The notes below the pieces were generated by a model. It was not told where the DNA came from. It did not search any database and saw only the letters and a list, made by a program, of their open reading frames with translations. A program made the position numbers and the translations under genes. From Chaetorhynchus papuensis (Eukaryota; Chordata; Aves; Passeriformes; Rhipiduridae), in assembly GCA_013396525.1 (NCBI GenBank), contig VWYX01000919.1, positions 100,720 through 164,719 on the forward strand: a stretch of 64,000 nucleotides of DNA. Reading direction: 5' to 3'. Each line of letters starts with the position of its first letter. The first letter of the stretch is position 1. Positions 41,801-51,124 of this stretch are shown here, piece by piece.

Positions 41801-44800
41801 GATTACTTGATTTCAAGACTGATTTGTTCCTTGAGGATGAGGTTTTGGCTACGCTTCCCAAATGACCCGTGCAGCTTTAGATGTGCCAGATGCTCACACT
41901 GGTGCTACACAGCCAAGGAGTGGTGCAGTGCCGTGTCCCGGGGCCAAGGCCCTCAGCAGTCACAGAGCTCTGCTGTGTCAGGGAAGAGGGATCCCCCAGG
42001 GAAACGGCTCTCCAAAGCAACAGGCTGGGCACTGAGTGAAGACTGAAAAAATGCTGTTTAGACACCACTCTTACGTTCTCTTTGCTCCCCCCCAGGGCTC
42101 TGAGGAGACCATCCGGGTGGTGTCGATGGACAAGGACTACCACGTGGAGTGCTACCACTGCGAGGTGAGCCCCTCGGCAGCTCTGCCTCTGGGGCGACCT
42201 GCTCTGCCTCGGGGGGAACCTGCTCTGCCTCGGGGGCAACCTGCTCTGCCTCGGGGGCAACCTGCTCTGCCTCGGGGGGAATCTGCTCTGCCTCGGGGGG
42301 GACCTGCTCTGCCTCTGGGGCGACCTGCTCTGCCTCTGGGGCAACCTGCTCTGCCTCGGGGGGGACCTGCTCTGCCTCTGGGGCGACCTGCTCTGCCTCT
42401 GGGCGGAACTTGCTCTGCCTCTGGGCGGAACCTGCTCTATCTCTGGGGGGACCTGCTCTGCCTCTGGGGGGACCTGCTCTGCCTCTGGGGGGACCTGCTC
42501 TCGCTCAGGGGGAACCTGCTCTGCCTCGGGGGGGACCCTGACTCACCCCATGGGCTGCACTTACAGGCTCTTGCACACCTGGGCAGGTAGGGCTCTGCCC
42601 CACAGCTCCTGGAGGAAGGCAAAGGGGTGAATGCTGCCTGGGCTGGAAGCGGTGCTGCCATCGCCAGTACCAAATTACTTTTGGAGGGCTTTTTCCCCAG
42701 TATATTAACTTCAAAGCTGGGCTTGGTATGTTGGGTTGAATTTTCTCAATACTTCTGGATGGGGAGAGAGCAAAGAGTAGGTGCCAGTTCTCTTTATCCT
42801 CATCTCTAGGTACAGTCTGTAGGGCTCTGATCTGAGGAGACTTGAATTTACACTGGCTGTGCAGGGAAGGAGTCTCCCTGGAAGGCTTTTCTAGAGGATC
42901 TGGTTTTTCCATGCTGTATGAATATTGATTCTTTACTAGGAAATAGACAAGGATACCACTGACTTTCTGTTGCTTTTTTGGGAGTAGTTTCTTGTTGTGC
43001 AGAACATTTAAACATTTCTTGGCACAGATCACGTTGTGGAATTAATGCTCTTGTTTCAGAGAGGAGATCTGAGTTCATCCTTAGTCCTGCATCCAGGAAC
43101 ATGAGAAGGGAAACAAACTCACTAAGCTGGGATCAACCAAAAACCCCTTTTGCCGTAGATTTGGCACTCTGACATAGCACACAGATATCCACACAGATCT
43201 TACCTGCCAGCACCAGGGGCAGTAATGCAGCAGTGCTGCCTTCTTGCACTGTTGTGCAAAGGTCTTACAAAAAATCTTCTGACTAAGAGAGAAAGTAACA
43301 AAATTCAGGGCATCTTGAAATGCTATGTGCCTAAATGTAAGGAAGGCCCCATCCACTCAACTGTCTCCTTTCAACAGAGACACCTGATATTCCATCCATT
43401 TCTATTCATTTTTCAAGACAAATTGGCACAGGAAATCACAATATTTTGGAGAGCTGAACTTCCCTCCTCCTTACCCCAACTATTGCTTTGTGCAGGCTTC
43501 ACCTAAGATGACAGCTCCCTCCCCTTCTCTCTCAGGCTACTTACTTTATGCTGGAATGTCCCACTGGGGGTTTATTTTCCATTCTGTTTCATTATTCATT
43601 TCCCCATTCTCCTTCCCATTTGAGGCAAATCAAGCTGCCTCCACATCTGCCCAGAAAGGCAGAGGGCATTTACGTGCAGAAATCAGGAGTTAGCCATGTG
43701 TCAGCAGGGCTGGGTTACTGCCTGATGGTCTCAGATCAGGCTCTCTGTTCACTGCTGTCCCCAAATGCTGCTCAAAAGTGAGTGCCAGTATTTTGAGGTG
43801 TGTGCATGAAGACATTAGCAAAGGCTGCCATGACTTAGGCAGCCACTTCTCATCTGCTGTTGATGTCACCTCACCTGCTGGTCATGCACAGTCAGTGGTC
43901 AGGTTGGAAACTTTGCTGCTTTTCTGTGTCATATCTTTCATGTGAAATATTTGACTTCTGTGGAGGAGTTCAAGCCCTTTTACAGATCACTGGAGCCCCA
44001 TTCTGAAAGTGGAATCCACTAACAAGGCAGGCTTTCTCCTTGCAGAAAGGGAATTCAGTTTTGGAGAGGGAAAAAGATACGAACACTTGGCACATCTGTA
44101 GGGCATCTGAAATCAGTAAATTCTAATTTTAAATCTTGTATAAATTGCTATAAAATCATTATATAATATGTAACAACACACAGAAAATTACCTTGGCAGA
44201 TACTTTGATCAAGACCTCTCTAAACTAACACTCCAGTTTTAAAGCTTACTTTAAAACCATTTTCAGTCTTATTTCAGTATTGTAAAATTCGAGGATTTAC
44301 ACTTGAGCTGTGAAAGATGAAAAATTATACTTTGTGTTCAGTTAAAAGCTTTGCATTTGTTTTTAGTCCTAAAATAACCTATATGCCCAGTTTGTTCAGG
44401 TTTTTTTTTTCTTTCTATTAAGTGCACAGATACTTATTTAGAATCTCTGGTTTGTCAGAACTGATCACATTAATAATTTCTAAGTATTTAACATACTTGA
44501 AACATTAAATCTGAGCACCAAACTTCGATGATTTCCAAATGCCCTCAGAATTACAGTGATGGCGGCTGGAAATCAGGATGGTCTCTATTGCAGTGTACAT
44601 AACAGTCAGCAGGCAGGCTCACTGTTAGCTGCTTTTCTGTTTGTAGTTCTGTTTCAGTCCCAGAGGTACCAGCATTTCCACTAAAGATGGACCACTGGCC
44701 TTGAAGTCTTTGAATTCTGGTTATTCCAAATTAGAGACAGTGTAGCCCTGCTCCAGAAGGAAGATATGTCCCCTCTCCTCCCTTCTCCCCTCTCCTCTCA

Positions 44801-45337
44801 TTCTCTACTTATGCTCCCCCACATCTCGTTCACTGCCTTGCTGCAGAATTAGCTTCTTCTCTGTTTGAGCCTCTTCTTGAGGTTGTATTTGTCAGGGTCA
44901 GCCCCTGGCCTGCTTTCTGGCTGATTTGCATCAACATTTATTAGATGAAGAAGAGACCAGAATGGGAAACACTGGTGAACAAAAGGCTGGGCACTCCTGT
45001 AGACTGTCGTGTTTGACTTCAGTGATGTCAGCATAAGGTGGTCAGGGTGCACCTCCCAGCCCCTGTGGAGGCTGCTGGCTTTGGCAGCGGGGAGGGAGCT
45101 CTTGGGGTTGTGCAGGATGGATGGGCAGCTGTACGAAGCCTGCCTGAGCCACTCACTGATCTGGGATGTCTCTCTTTCTTCTAGGACTGTGGCTTGCAGC
45201 TCAATGATGAGGAAGGCCATCGTTGTTACCCCCTAGAGGGCCACTTGCTCTGCCACAGCTGTCATATCAGGCGCCTTAATATCAAACTGCCATCACATCC
45301 ACCTCCAAGCTACCCCATGCATGTCACAGAACTCTGA
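23795..45337 (+). CDS. WTIP: WTIP, 3' six coding exons (partial gene, spliced)
   Basis: Six exons with AG/GT boundaries join in frame into 177 codons plus TGA (536 nt), with a split glycine codon at the start. They encode the back half of LIM1, complete LIM2 and LIM3, and a C-terminal tail. All visible zinc ligands of the LIM pattern are present. The family (AJUBA, LIMD1, WTIP) acts as adaptors at cell-cell junctions, in the cytoplasm and nucleus. Known roles include binding WT1 and ROR2, inhibiting LATS kinases in Hippo signalling, SNAI co-repression, and miRNA silencing in P-bodies. WTIP is chosen over its paralogues because of the C-terminal HVTEL, which as I recall human WTIP shares, and internal WTIP-like phrases (TADKC, DVENNIYC, VFAPKCASC, ILPAQG). 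The N-terminal proline-rich region and front half of LIM1 lie left of the window. No frameshift or premature stop is seen, so the gene looks functional. Confidence 0.93.
30498..30537. repeat. Weak degraded hairpin repeat
   Basis: TCCACTGAAGCTGGTGG and the downstream TCCCATTGTCTTCAGGGG are partly complementary (about 11 of 16 pairs by hand). Their CACTGAAG / CCCATTG words recall the same kind of ancient palindrome as the repeats near 1.7 and 16.6 kb. This is a weak match and could be chance. Confidence 0.25.
34690..35010. promoter_or_regulatory. Candidate intronic enhancer with paired TEAD-like motifs
   Basis: This AT-rich, non-repetitive stretch packs many transcription-factor-like words. 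Two M-CAT (TEAD) motifs occur, CATTCCT at 34923-34929 and CATTCCA at 34963-34969. Between them lie a GATA-type CTTATC, a TGACAG word and an E-box CAGATG. Upstream are several TAAT sites. The density resembles conserved developmental enhancers, but I cannot test conservation, and such short motifs occur often by chance. Confidence 0.25.
36677..36739 (+). CDS. WTIP: WTIP exon: LIM1-LIM2 linker and first Cys pair of LIM2
   Basis: This 63-nt exon has 21 complete codons with phase 0 on both sides. It begins after a pyrimidine-rich acceptor (ttttctgtcattttaacag) and ends at ATG|gtaaga. It reads YSGFQQTADKC followed by FVCGHLIMEM. The YSGFQQ linker between LIM1 and LIM2 is shared by the whole subfamily, while TADKC favours WTIP. 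CFVC is the first zinc-binding Cys pair of LIM2. Because the length is divisible by three, skipping this exon would keep the frame but remove half of one zinc site. The intron before it is the longest complete one here (12.8 kb). Confidence 0.95.
36740..39098 (+). other. WTIP intron (2.4 kb)
   Basis: The intron runs from gtaaga at 36740 to the cataag acceptor at 39098. It holds no exon. A GC-rich, CpG-rich patch lies at about 37825-37980; the remainder is ordinary unique sequence. Confidence 0.9.
37825..37980. other. CpG-rich patch inside a WTIP intron
   Basis: About 12 CpG dinucleotides fall within roughly 155 bases of high GC (for example GCGGCGG, AGCGCGGCCG, CAGCGCGC and GCCGCGGC). Surrounding intron sequence has few CpG. 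Open frames across it on both strands reflect base composition and have no domain. It may be a small methylation-protected element or simply GC-rich drift. Confidence 0.3.
39099..39229 (+). CDS. WTIP: WTIP exon: core of LIM2
   Basis: This 131-nt exon holds 43 codons plus two bases of a split threonine codon. The acceptor is gtttgcctcataag and the donor is AC|gtgagt (phase 2). The protein begins ILQALGKSYHPGC, continues FRCVVCNECLDGVPFTV and ends DVENNIYCVKDYH. It provides the His and Cys closing the first finger of LIM2 (YHPGC), the Cys pair opening the second finger (CVVC), and the closing Cys and Asp (YCVKD). All LIM2 zinc ligands are therefore intact. ILQALGKSYHPGCFRC is the best-conserved block of the family, and DVENNIYC matches WTIP better than the paralogues. 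Confidence 0.96.
39230..40311 (+). other. WTIP intron (1.1 kb, phase 2)
   Basis: This intron is bounded by gtgagt and ccctag, and it splits a threonine codon (AC|G). I see no additional exon or repeat in it. Confidence 0.92.
40312..40363 (+). CDS. WTIP: WTIP exon: start of LIM3
   Basis: This 52-nt exon has one base completing threonine (AC|G) and then 17 codons, VFAPKCASCNQPILPAQ. The acceptor is ttcttcttgcaccctag and the donor CAG|gtaggt. CASC is the first Cys pair of LIM3, and PILPAQ leads into the next exon. Both flanking introns are short (1.1 and 1.7 kb). The exon has phase 2 at its start and phase 0 at its end, so it is skippable in frame only together with the preceding 131-nt exon. 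The small size and split codon make it easy to miss by ORF scanning; it is supported by the reading frame on both sides. Confidence 0.94.
40364..42095 (+). other. WTIP intron (1.7 kb)
   Basis: The intron is bounded by gtaggt and a C-rich acceptor tract (ctcccccccag). A short A/G-rich GAAA-type run lies near 41240-41265. Nothing else is recognisable. Confidence 0.92.
42096..42164 (+). CDS. WTIP: WTIP exon: middle of LIM3
   Basis: This 69-nt exon (23 codons, phase 0 both sides) reads GSEETIRVVSMDK then DYHVECYHCE. The acceptor is strong (tttgctcccccccag) and the donor is GAG|gtgagc. It contains the His and Cys that close the first finger of LIM3 (H of DYH, C of VEC) and the first Cys of the second finger (YHC). 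The segment is very highly conserved in LIMD1 and WTIP and differs from AJUBA. A 21-bp minisatellite starts 13 nt after the donor's first base. The reading frame stays open through the donor into that repeat, so unspliced RNA would encode a long artificial tail. Confidence 0.95.
42165..45184 (+). other. WTIP last intron (3.0 kb)
   Basis: The donor is gtgagc and the acceptor tctctctttcttctag. The first 370 bases are dominated by the 21-bp minisatellite listed separately. A polypyrimidine run (CCCCTCTCCTCCCTTCTCCC and following) lies near 44770-44815. No extra exon is evident. Confidence 0.9.
42178..42536 (+). repeat. 21-bp GC-rich minisatellite, 17 copies
   Basis: Seventeen head-to-tail units occupy 359 bases. 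The consensus is CTGCTCTGCCTC followed by a G run and a short tail (CAAC, CGAC, GAAC or GGAC). Fifteen units are 21 bp and two (42388-42409 and 42410-42431) are 22 bp. Two variants alternate, CCTCGGGG and CCTCTGGG, which suggests higher-order amplification. Each unit has a run of 3-7 G on the + (RNA-like) strand, so G-quadruplex formation in the transcript is plausible. The array begins 13 nt after the first base of the WTIP splice donor. The 21-bp period keeps frames open on both strands, giving spurious ORFs. Confidence 0.97.
45185..45337 (+). CDS. WTIP: WTIP terminal coding exon: end of LIM3 and PDZ-ligand tail
   Basis: The exon begins after tctctctttcttctag and runs 50 codons to TGA at 45335-45337. 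It starts DCGLQLNDEEGHRC, continues YPLEGHLLCHSCHIRRL, and ends with the tail HPPPSYPMHVTEL. The first Cys completes the CEDC pair with the preceding exon, and LLCHSC gives the last two zinc ligands (C-X2-C) of LIM3. The ending T-E-L fits the class I PDZ-binding consensus (S/T-X-hydrophobic). As I recall, human WTIP also ends HVTEL; LIMD1 and AJUBA end differently. The stretch between LIM3 and HVTEL is proline-rich. Confidence 0.95.
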   Translation, partial: DCGLQLNDEEGHRCYPLEGHLLCHSCHIRRLNIKLPSHPPPSYPMHVTEL

Positions 45338-46221
45338 AAGACATTTCCATGATCAATAAGCCGTTTGAAAGAGAAGACAAAAATCTAAAAATGACTTTCG
45401 TGTTCCTTTAAAGATGAGTTTCCAGTAATAACCATCTAAACCAGCTATTTATTTTTTGAATCAGAGGTGAGGGGTCCTTTTCTTATCTTGTACATATGCA
45501 TTCCTTTATCTAGACATTTTCACTGAGACACCGTCTACTTGAACAAATAATTCACCACTAAACTGTAACTGTAAATGGCAGCATTTCTAAAAACAGTGGT
45601 ACAAAGGGCTGTTCTGCACTCCCTACTCACTTCCTTCAGTGGAGATTTCACCCAAGTAAGGAGTGTAGAATTACTTTCCAAAATTTAGCACCTTATCACA
45701 TTGCAGCAAGCATGATAAGATAAATGCTAGCATTTTAGCTAGTTTCGTTGAATTCTGGTCTTAGAGAATACTTAGATTCCAGAAGTAGGGAATAGGCAGC
45801 AAGCAGGTGTTTTAGCCAAGGCAGTTTTCAGCGAGCTTAAAGAAGGGTGTTCTGTGAAGAAGTGTCAGGCCAGCTCTCCATCCTACAGGGTCCCACAGTC
45901 ATCCAAAGACTAATTATTTAGCTTGTTCAAGAAATATGGCAAGCATTTGGTGTAAAACCCACACTACAGAGGATTGTATCCAAAAGATTGGCACGTGCAG
46001 GGTCAGCAGTTGCAGCCCTCTGTAACTGCTGGCTGTGTAGCCATGGCTTCAAAATGCATTCCTATCAACTGGACCATTTGGCACTTACTAAAGAATTAAT
46101 CTTTCAAATATGTGTTTTGTTTAATAGGGTTCTATGCAAAGGTACACTTGTCTTTATACTGCTTGTTTTATCCAAGACTTCATTTGTTACCAACTGCTTT
46201 ATGATTGTATGTTGAGACATT

Positions 46222-46227
46222 ATTAAA
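46222..46227 (+). terminator. Polyadenylation signal ATTAAA (proximal)
   Basis: ATTAAA lies 885 nt after the stop codon and is followed by GT/T-rich sequence (GTGGTTTGGTATTACC, then GCTTTGTGTTCTTTT). This would produce a short 3' UTR. Confidence 0.35.
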
Positions 46228-46655
46228 GAGAGGCACAGTGGTTTGGTATTACCTCTTCAGCTTTGTGTTCTTTTCGAGATTACTTTGGAACTGATTATGG
46301 TGATTGTCTTCATTGGAAAACAAAGTGCAGTTTAGCAGGAATAGTAATTGAGAGAGTCAGACCATTGAAACATCGGTATTTACAACAAGTATTAGCTGTA
46401 CATAGAATGTACATGCTTTCATGTTTTGCATAAGCTTTTACAGTACCCTCAGACCTCTGAGGAGAAATATATGTCTTCCATATAGGAAGTTAGATGAATC
46501 TTTTTTTATGGCTTGTTTTCTACCATGTGCTGATGTTTTACATGCAAATCACACATCTGTATGTCAAAAAAATTCCTTGCACTCTCATGAGAATGGACCC
46601 AGCCTTCCTCAAGCTGCAATTTATCATTGCTGTCTTTAACTGTATTCAAAGTTAC

Positions 46656-46666
46656 AATAAAATAAA
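46656..46666 (+). terminator. Overlapping double AATAAA polyadenylation signal
   Basis: CAATAAAATAAAATTC contains two AATAAA hexamers sharing one base (46656-46661 and 46661-46666), about 1.3 kb after the stop codon. Downstream sequence is only moderately GT-rich (GGCATGTG). Confidence 0.45.
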
Positions 46667-48194
46667 ATTCTTCAGCTCCAAAGGAAGTAGAAATACCAGA
46701 CTGGCTTCTTGGCATGTGTAAACTGGGACATTTCCCTGCCAGTTCTCAGCACTTGAGGATCTGCCCGATCCATTCGGAAATGATCCCGTGTTAAAGTCAG
46801 CATGCAGATTGATGGAATGACTTACTTGGCAACACCATTGCAGTTTCGTTTCTTATGCTCCATTGACTTTTTGAAAGCCATTTGTGGTGCTCTTGAAAAG
46901 CACAAAGAGCATCCAGTGCCCACTAATTCCTAAGTGGAATAATTAACTCCCTTAACCGAACTTTTTGATAGTCTGGAATTTCCTTATGGGGAAAGGTGGG
47001 GGGGTGAGGGAACAGGAAAAATTCCTGAGAACTATTTTTTTCTGTTAGTAAGGAACAAAAGGGATGCTTCCTGAACTTCTGCCAGACTTCCATTGGCCTA
47101 GATTAACCCGTCCTACTGAATGCTCGTGGGCAGAGTCATTTTGTAGTTAATATATATCAGGTTATAATTAACATTTTTAATGTGAATACCAGGATTTGAA
47201 GGAACTACAGGGCAGTCAGTGCCCCATTTCTGCCCTGCGGTCCAAGAGGCCTGGCCTGCAAATGAGAGGCCAGGAGTGCATGTGCACTTCTGCATTTGCA
47301 GACACTCCCTCTGTGTCCATAGTCAGCAGCCCAGCTTCAGGAGGAAGTGGAACTACATGTACCAGCAAATCTTGGAGAAAGGGGAAAAAAAAGTCTTAAA
47401 CTGGATTGTATGACTAGGTCAATTCCTTCAGGTTATTACAAACATGGATGGTGCCAAAGCTCCAGGATAAACTTTTAGCATCAGCTGCAATGGAATGCTT
47501 TTTCCATTGCAGGAGGGTGCTTTGGACCACATTTAGCCTTGAGGCATTTTCACTTGCATGTCTTTACAGTATGTATTGAGGGCCCCAAATTAAGAAAAGA
47601 TCATTAAAATACACAGAGAAGGTTTGGGTCTGTTCCTGGGAATAAATAACAGTTACTTGCTGAACTGGAAAAATGCTTTGCTCTACCAGTGGAGAAGCAA
47701 AACCTTGCCACTGACAGTGGACAGAGCTGGAGGTGACTTACTGGGGCATTCAGCCCAGTCCTCTGCCAGCACCTTCCTGAAAACTTTGCCTCTATCAGGG
47801 GCAGGTTTAAGTTTCCAACATATTTCCAAGGGACAGCACATTTTCAAACATGTACATACCAGACCTTTTCTTCTTTTTTTTGAAAACAATCATCCTGTAG
47901 AACAGAATAATATTTCATTTCACATGCTGATTTTTCGGTGTCTTGTAGTTCTGTGCAGTTCTGATCTGTTAAGTGTCATCATGGTAAAAATTCTGAAAGG
48001 TAATATGTCAATATAGAATAAGCAATTAGTTTAAAACCAGAAAGCAGCAGTTGTTGTTCTATTTTCTATAGACAGATGCATTCCATTACTGTATTATGAA
48101 GTACAGCTTTGCTTTTCCAGCATTTACTATAAAAACTGGGGCTTGAGTGAAATTTGCCAGGTTTGGTTGAGTTTTTTTTCAAATCACAGAGAAA

Positions 48195-48200
48195 AATAAA
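48195..48200 (+). terminator. Possible AATAAA polyadenylation signal
   Basis: AATAAA occurs in GAAAAATAAAATC, followed about 25 nt later by GATGTGCTGTACTCTTTAG. It is a plausible but unproven intermediate site. Confidence 0.3.
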
Positions 48201-49272
48201 ATCAAACCTAAAATAATGATGTGCTGTACTCTTTAGTGCTAGTGACAGTTTCTGCACATTTTATATCCTGCCTGAGGAATTATGTAAATGAGAAATCTTG
48301 TTTTAATTATTTTCTTCTGGAATATTCTTATGTTAAATCAGTTCAACACAGATGAAAACTTCCTAAGTTCATCTTACAGTGCCATTCTTCTGAAGCCTTT
48401 ACTGTACTTTCAGAATATTTCCATGAAGTTACATCAATAACAACCTGTTCTCATTTGCATCAGGCCTACACCCTTCTGCGTGGGCAGGGAACCTTCCCAG
48501 GCCCCTCCAGCACGAGCTGCTGTGGGCGGTGCAGGGTCCCTCACCCACGGGAGGACATGTTCCAAAGAAAGGACCAAAATAATCATTGAAAACAAAAGAA
48601 TGCACTCAGAGAATTGAGCTTACAGAGAGGGTTTGTTTGGGTTTCTTTCCTTTTCCTTTCACTTGTGTGCACGTGTGTGTATATATTTTGTAAGGTGGAG
48701 CTTCAAAAGGAAAACATGGTTAGAGGAGCTCTTTAAGACCAGAAATTCCAGAGTAGTAAAGTAAACCAAAGCTCTAAAGGAGACAAAAGCTGCTTTCTTG
48801 TGTTTCAAGAAAAGTTTAAAAGTTTGTGATTCATCCTGTAACTAATGCCATAACTAGAGTATATAATTTGACTTAAATTAAGTTTTCATTTGAGAAATAT
48901 TTTCATTTTCTTTAAAAGAATATAGTTTTCTTCCAAGAACTTGGACCAACATTGATTTTTATTTTGTAGGAAATATATGAATTCCCAGTTTGTATATCAT
49001 GTAACTAGTTTACATGCTGAAAATATACATTAGTTAACTATTTTTGTATATATATATCCTTGTAAAACCTTTCAATGTGCTTCTGTCTTTTAGTCTTTAG
49101 AATTACTTGTGGTTTTGTGTTTCAGTGTTTGATTCCCTTGATTGTTGAAGAAAAAAATTGGGAAATGTAGATTTATTTATCTAAAGAAGAAGCTACTTGC
49201 TATCATCTTAAGTTATTTAATATTAAAGTCAGAAGTTTCATTTAACCTTAGATGCTATAATCTGCTTTTTTC

Positions 49273-49278
49273 AATAAA
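49273..49278 (+). terminator. Distal AATAAA polyadenylation signal
   Basis: TCAATAAAGACATTTTGTAG has a canonical hexamer followed by a strong T/GT-rich downstream element (CTTTGGTTTTGTAGTTTG). The AT-rich sequence before it looks like a vertebrate 3' UTR end. I take this as the probable end of the longest WTIP transcript. Confidence 0.55.
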
Positions 49279-49300
49279 GACATTTTGTAGTTATCTTTGG

Positions 49301-51120
49301 TTTTGTAGTTTGTTGCACGTAAGTATTTTATTTTTTTTTAAACTAGGTGGGCACTAAAACAATTTTCAGGAGCTCCTATATCGCCTACAGAAATGCCTAA
49401 CTGATATTAATTGATTGCAGCTGCATTCATGAAAGATTTTGGTCCTCTAGTGCAAGTGTTACTAATTAAGGTCTAAAATATGCCCACAGCTAACGTTCTG
49501 CAGCTGCACTTAGAAAAGAATTTAGTCACTCTGGCACTTTTTAATTAAGCTTTAACCAGTCTGGCTAGTTCACATGTCGGACAGTCAGTGTTGAGGAACA
49601 CTTCCTTTTCAAAACTCCCATTATTTTTTTGGAGTGTTCCACAAGAGAAGTATTTGCCTGGGCTATGAACTTAGACAGCTTGAAGCACTTGGACCTTGAT
49701 TTGGGGAATTTTCTCTGTATTCTTGCTAAGTCACAGTGATCCAGAAACTGTGGCCGGGGCTCTGATAGGATCAAAAAGATGCATGTTTATCTATTTTGCC
49801 ATTCTGAAGCTTTTTGCCACTTTCCTGTCTCCAGTTTCATGGCACAGATGGGAGCTGGGTCACATTTACCTTCCTCACCCCGAGGTCCTGCAAGAGCAGT
49901 TGTGTCTGTCGGGCAGAGCGGGCACTGGTGTCATGTCTCCAGCTGGCACAGGGAGACAACAGCCAGTTTCTTCCTTGTTTCCTCATATTCAGTGGCCTTC
50001 CTTCCCATTGGGCTGGTGGGTCTGCTCTCCTGCTGAATGTTCTTCCCTCCGGTGACTGGCAGGCATCAAACACTCACAAGCTGCTATTTGGGTGTGCGGC
50101 CACCCTCCCATCAGAGGGGCCTCTGCAGCTCTGCCACCCTGGCTTGGCAAAGCCCAAATGACTTCACAGCTGGAAAAGAAACTGGAGGTTTTCCCACAAC
50201 GGCTATTTTGGCAAATTTTTCTTCTTCACAGTCAGAATGGAAAGAGTTACAAATGCCACAATTGTTTCAGGGACATAGTCTGTACTTTGGTGCTTTGAAA
50301 CAGATGTACCATACTCCTGTAGGGCCTCCACATACATGCTGTTTTCTCACTCATTATTTTTAAAAATTCATTCAAATGGAGCAATTCATACCCTCCTTGA
50401 AGAAAAAAAAAATAGGCACAAAGACTGGCCAACTCACAGGATTTTAACAGGGCCTTACTACATGGGTGACACAAATGTACTTAATAAAAATCTAGGACAT
50501 CTTAATGCAGCAAGAATTTACACCAACTCATAATCAGCCTGACTGAAAAGAACAGAGTACTTAAAAATGTTGTGTGCTCCATGTGGGCCTCCGAGCAGAA
50601 AGTGCATACTGGACAAATGAACATTCATTCATGGCAGGACGGGTGTGAGTCAGGCTCCCAGGGGAGCACCACTGAAGGCTGCACTGTGCTGGGGTCCCTG
50701 GCACTGTGCTGGGTCCCTGGCATGGCAGCCAAGCCACAGCCCGTGTGTTCTAACACTGTTGAATCCCATGGCTGCTAAACCTGGCACGCAGATGATTTGG
50801 GAGGGCTTTGCCAGCCCTGCCCTTCCACCTTACCAGCTGTCCCCAGCGCTGCACCCTCACCTTGCAGCTACTGCACAGAACCAGGATTCTGCCAGGTCAT
50901 CCTAGGACTGAGCCAGGGACATTTGGCTAGTTATGGAAACTATTAGGAATGGGAGAACTACGCTGGTGAGGCTGTCTTCAGCTCAAACTCTTTTACTCAG
51001 CTTTTAGTCCCCACAGTTCATAGACTCAGAATAAATGAGGCTGTACAAGATGTTGTTTGATGCAACACCTCACCATCAACACACACACACACACGCTCAA
51101 AGCAAAATATGTGTGTGTAC
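49301..51120. other. Intergenic; no gene seen
   Basis: This stretch is unique sequence with short chance frames on both strands, the longest about 119 codons near 49.7-50.05 kb and without recognisable domain. A small tandem duplication (GCACTGTGCTGGGGTCCCTG and GCACTGTGCTGGGTCCCTG) lies at 50681-50720. An (AC)8 run lies at 51079-51094. Confidence 0.6.
51079..51094. repeat. (AC)n microsatellite, 8 units
   Basis: Eight AC dinucleotides occur immediately upstream of the CR1 copy. The run is short and probably of low variability. Confidence 0.9.
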
Positions 51121-51124
51121 ATAA

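Larger units (their letters stand above)
45338..49300 (+). other. WTIP: WTIP 3' untranslated region (probable)
   Basis: After the TGA there is no further convincing coding sequence. The stretch becomes AT-rich, particularly 48.8-49.3 kb, and has several AATAAA/ATTAAA hexamers. It ends with an AATAAA at 49273 followed by a GT-rich downstream element (TTTTGTAG, TTTGGTTTTGTAG). Two Pumilio-type sites TGTATATA occur at 48678 and 49045. The end is inferred from the last good poly(A) signal; shorter isoforms ending near 46.25 or 46.69 kb are likely. RNA evidence is needed to fix the true ends. Confidence 0.6.

Noticed and set aside
41877..42673. Overlapping frames on both strands across the minisatellite, including an RQSRSPP-type SR-like repeat on the - strand
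   Set aside because: The 21-bp period is a multiple of three, so frames stay open automatically. There is no start context, domain or splice support.
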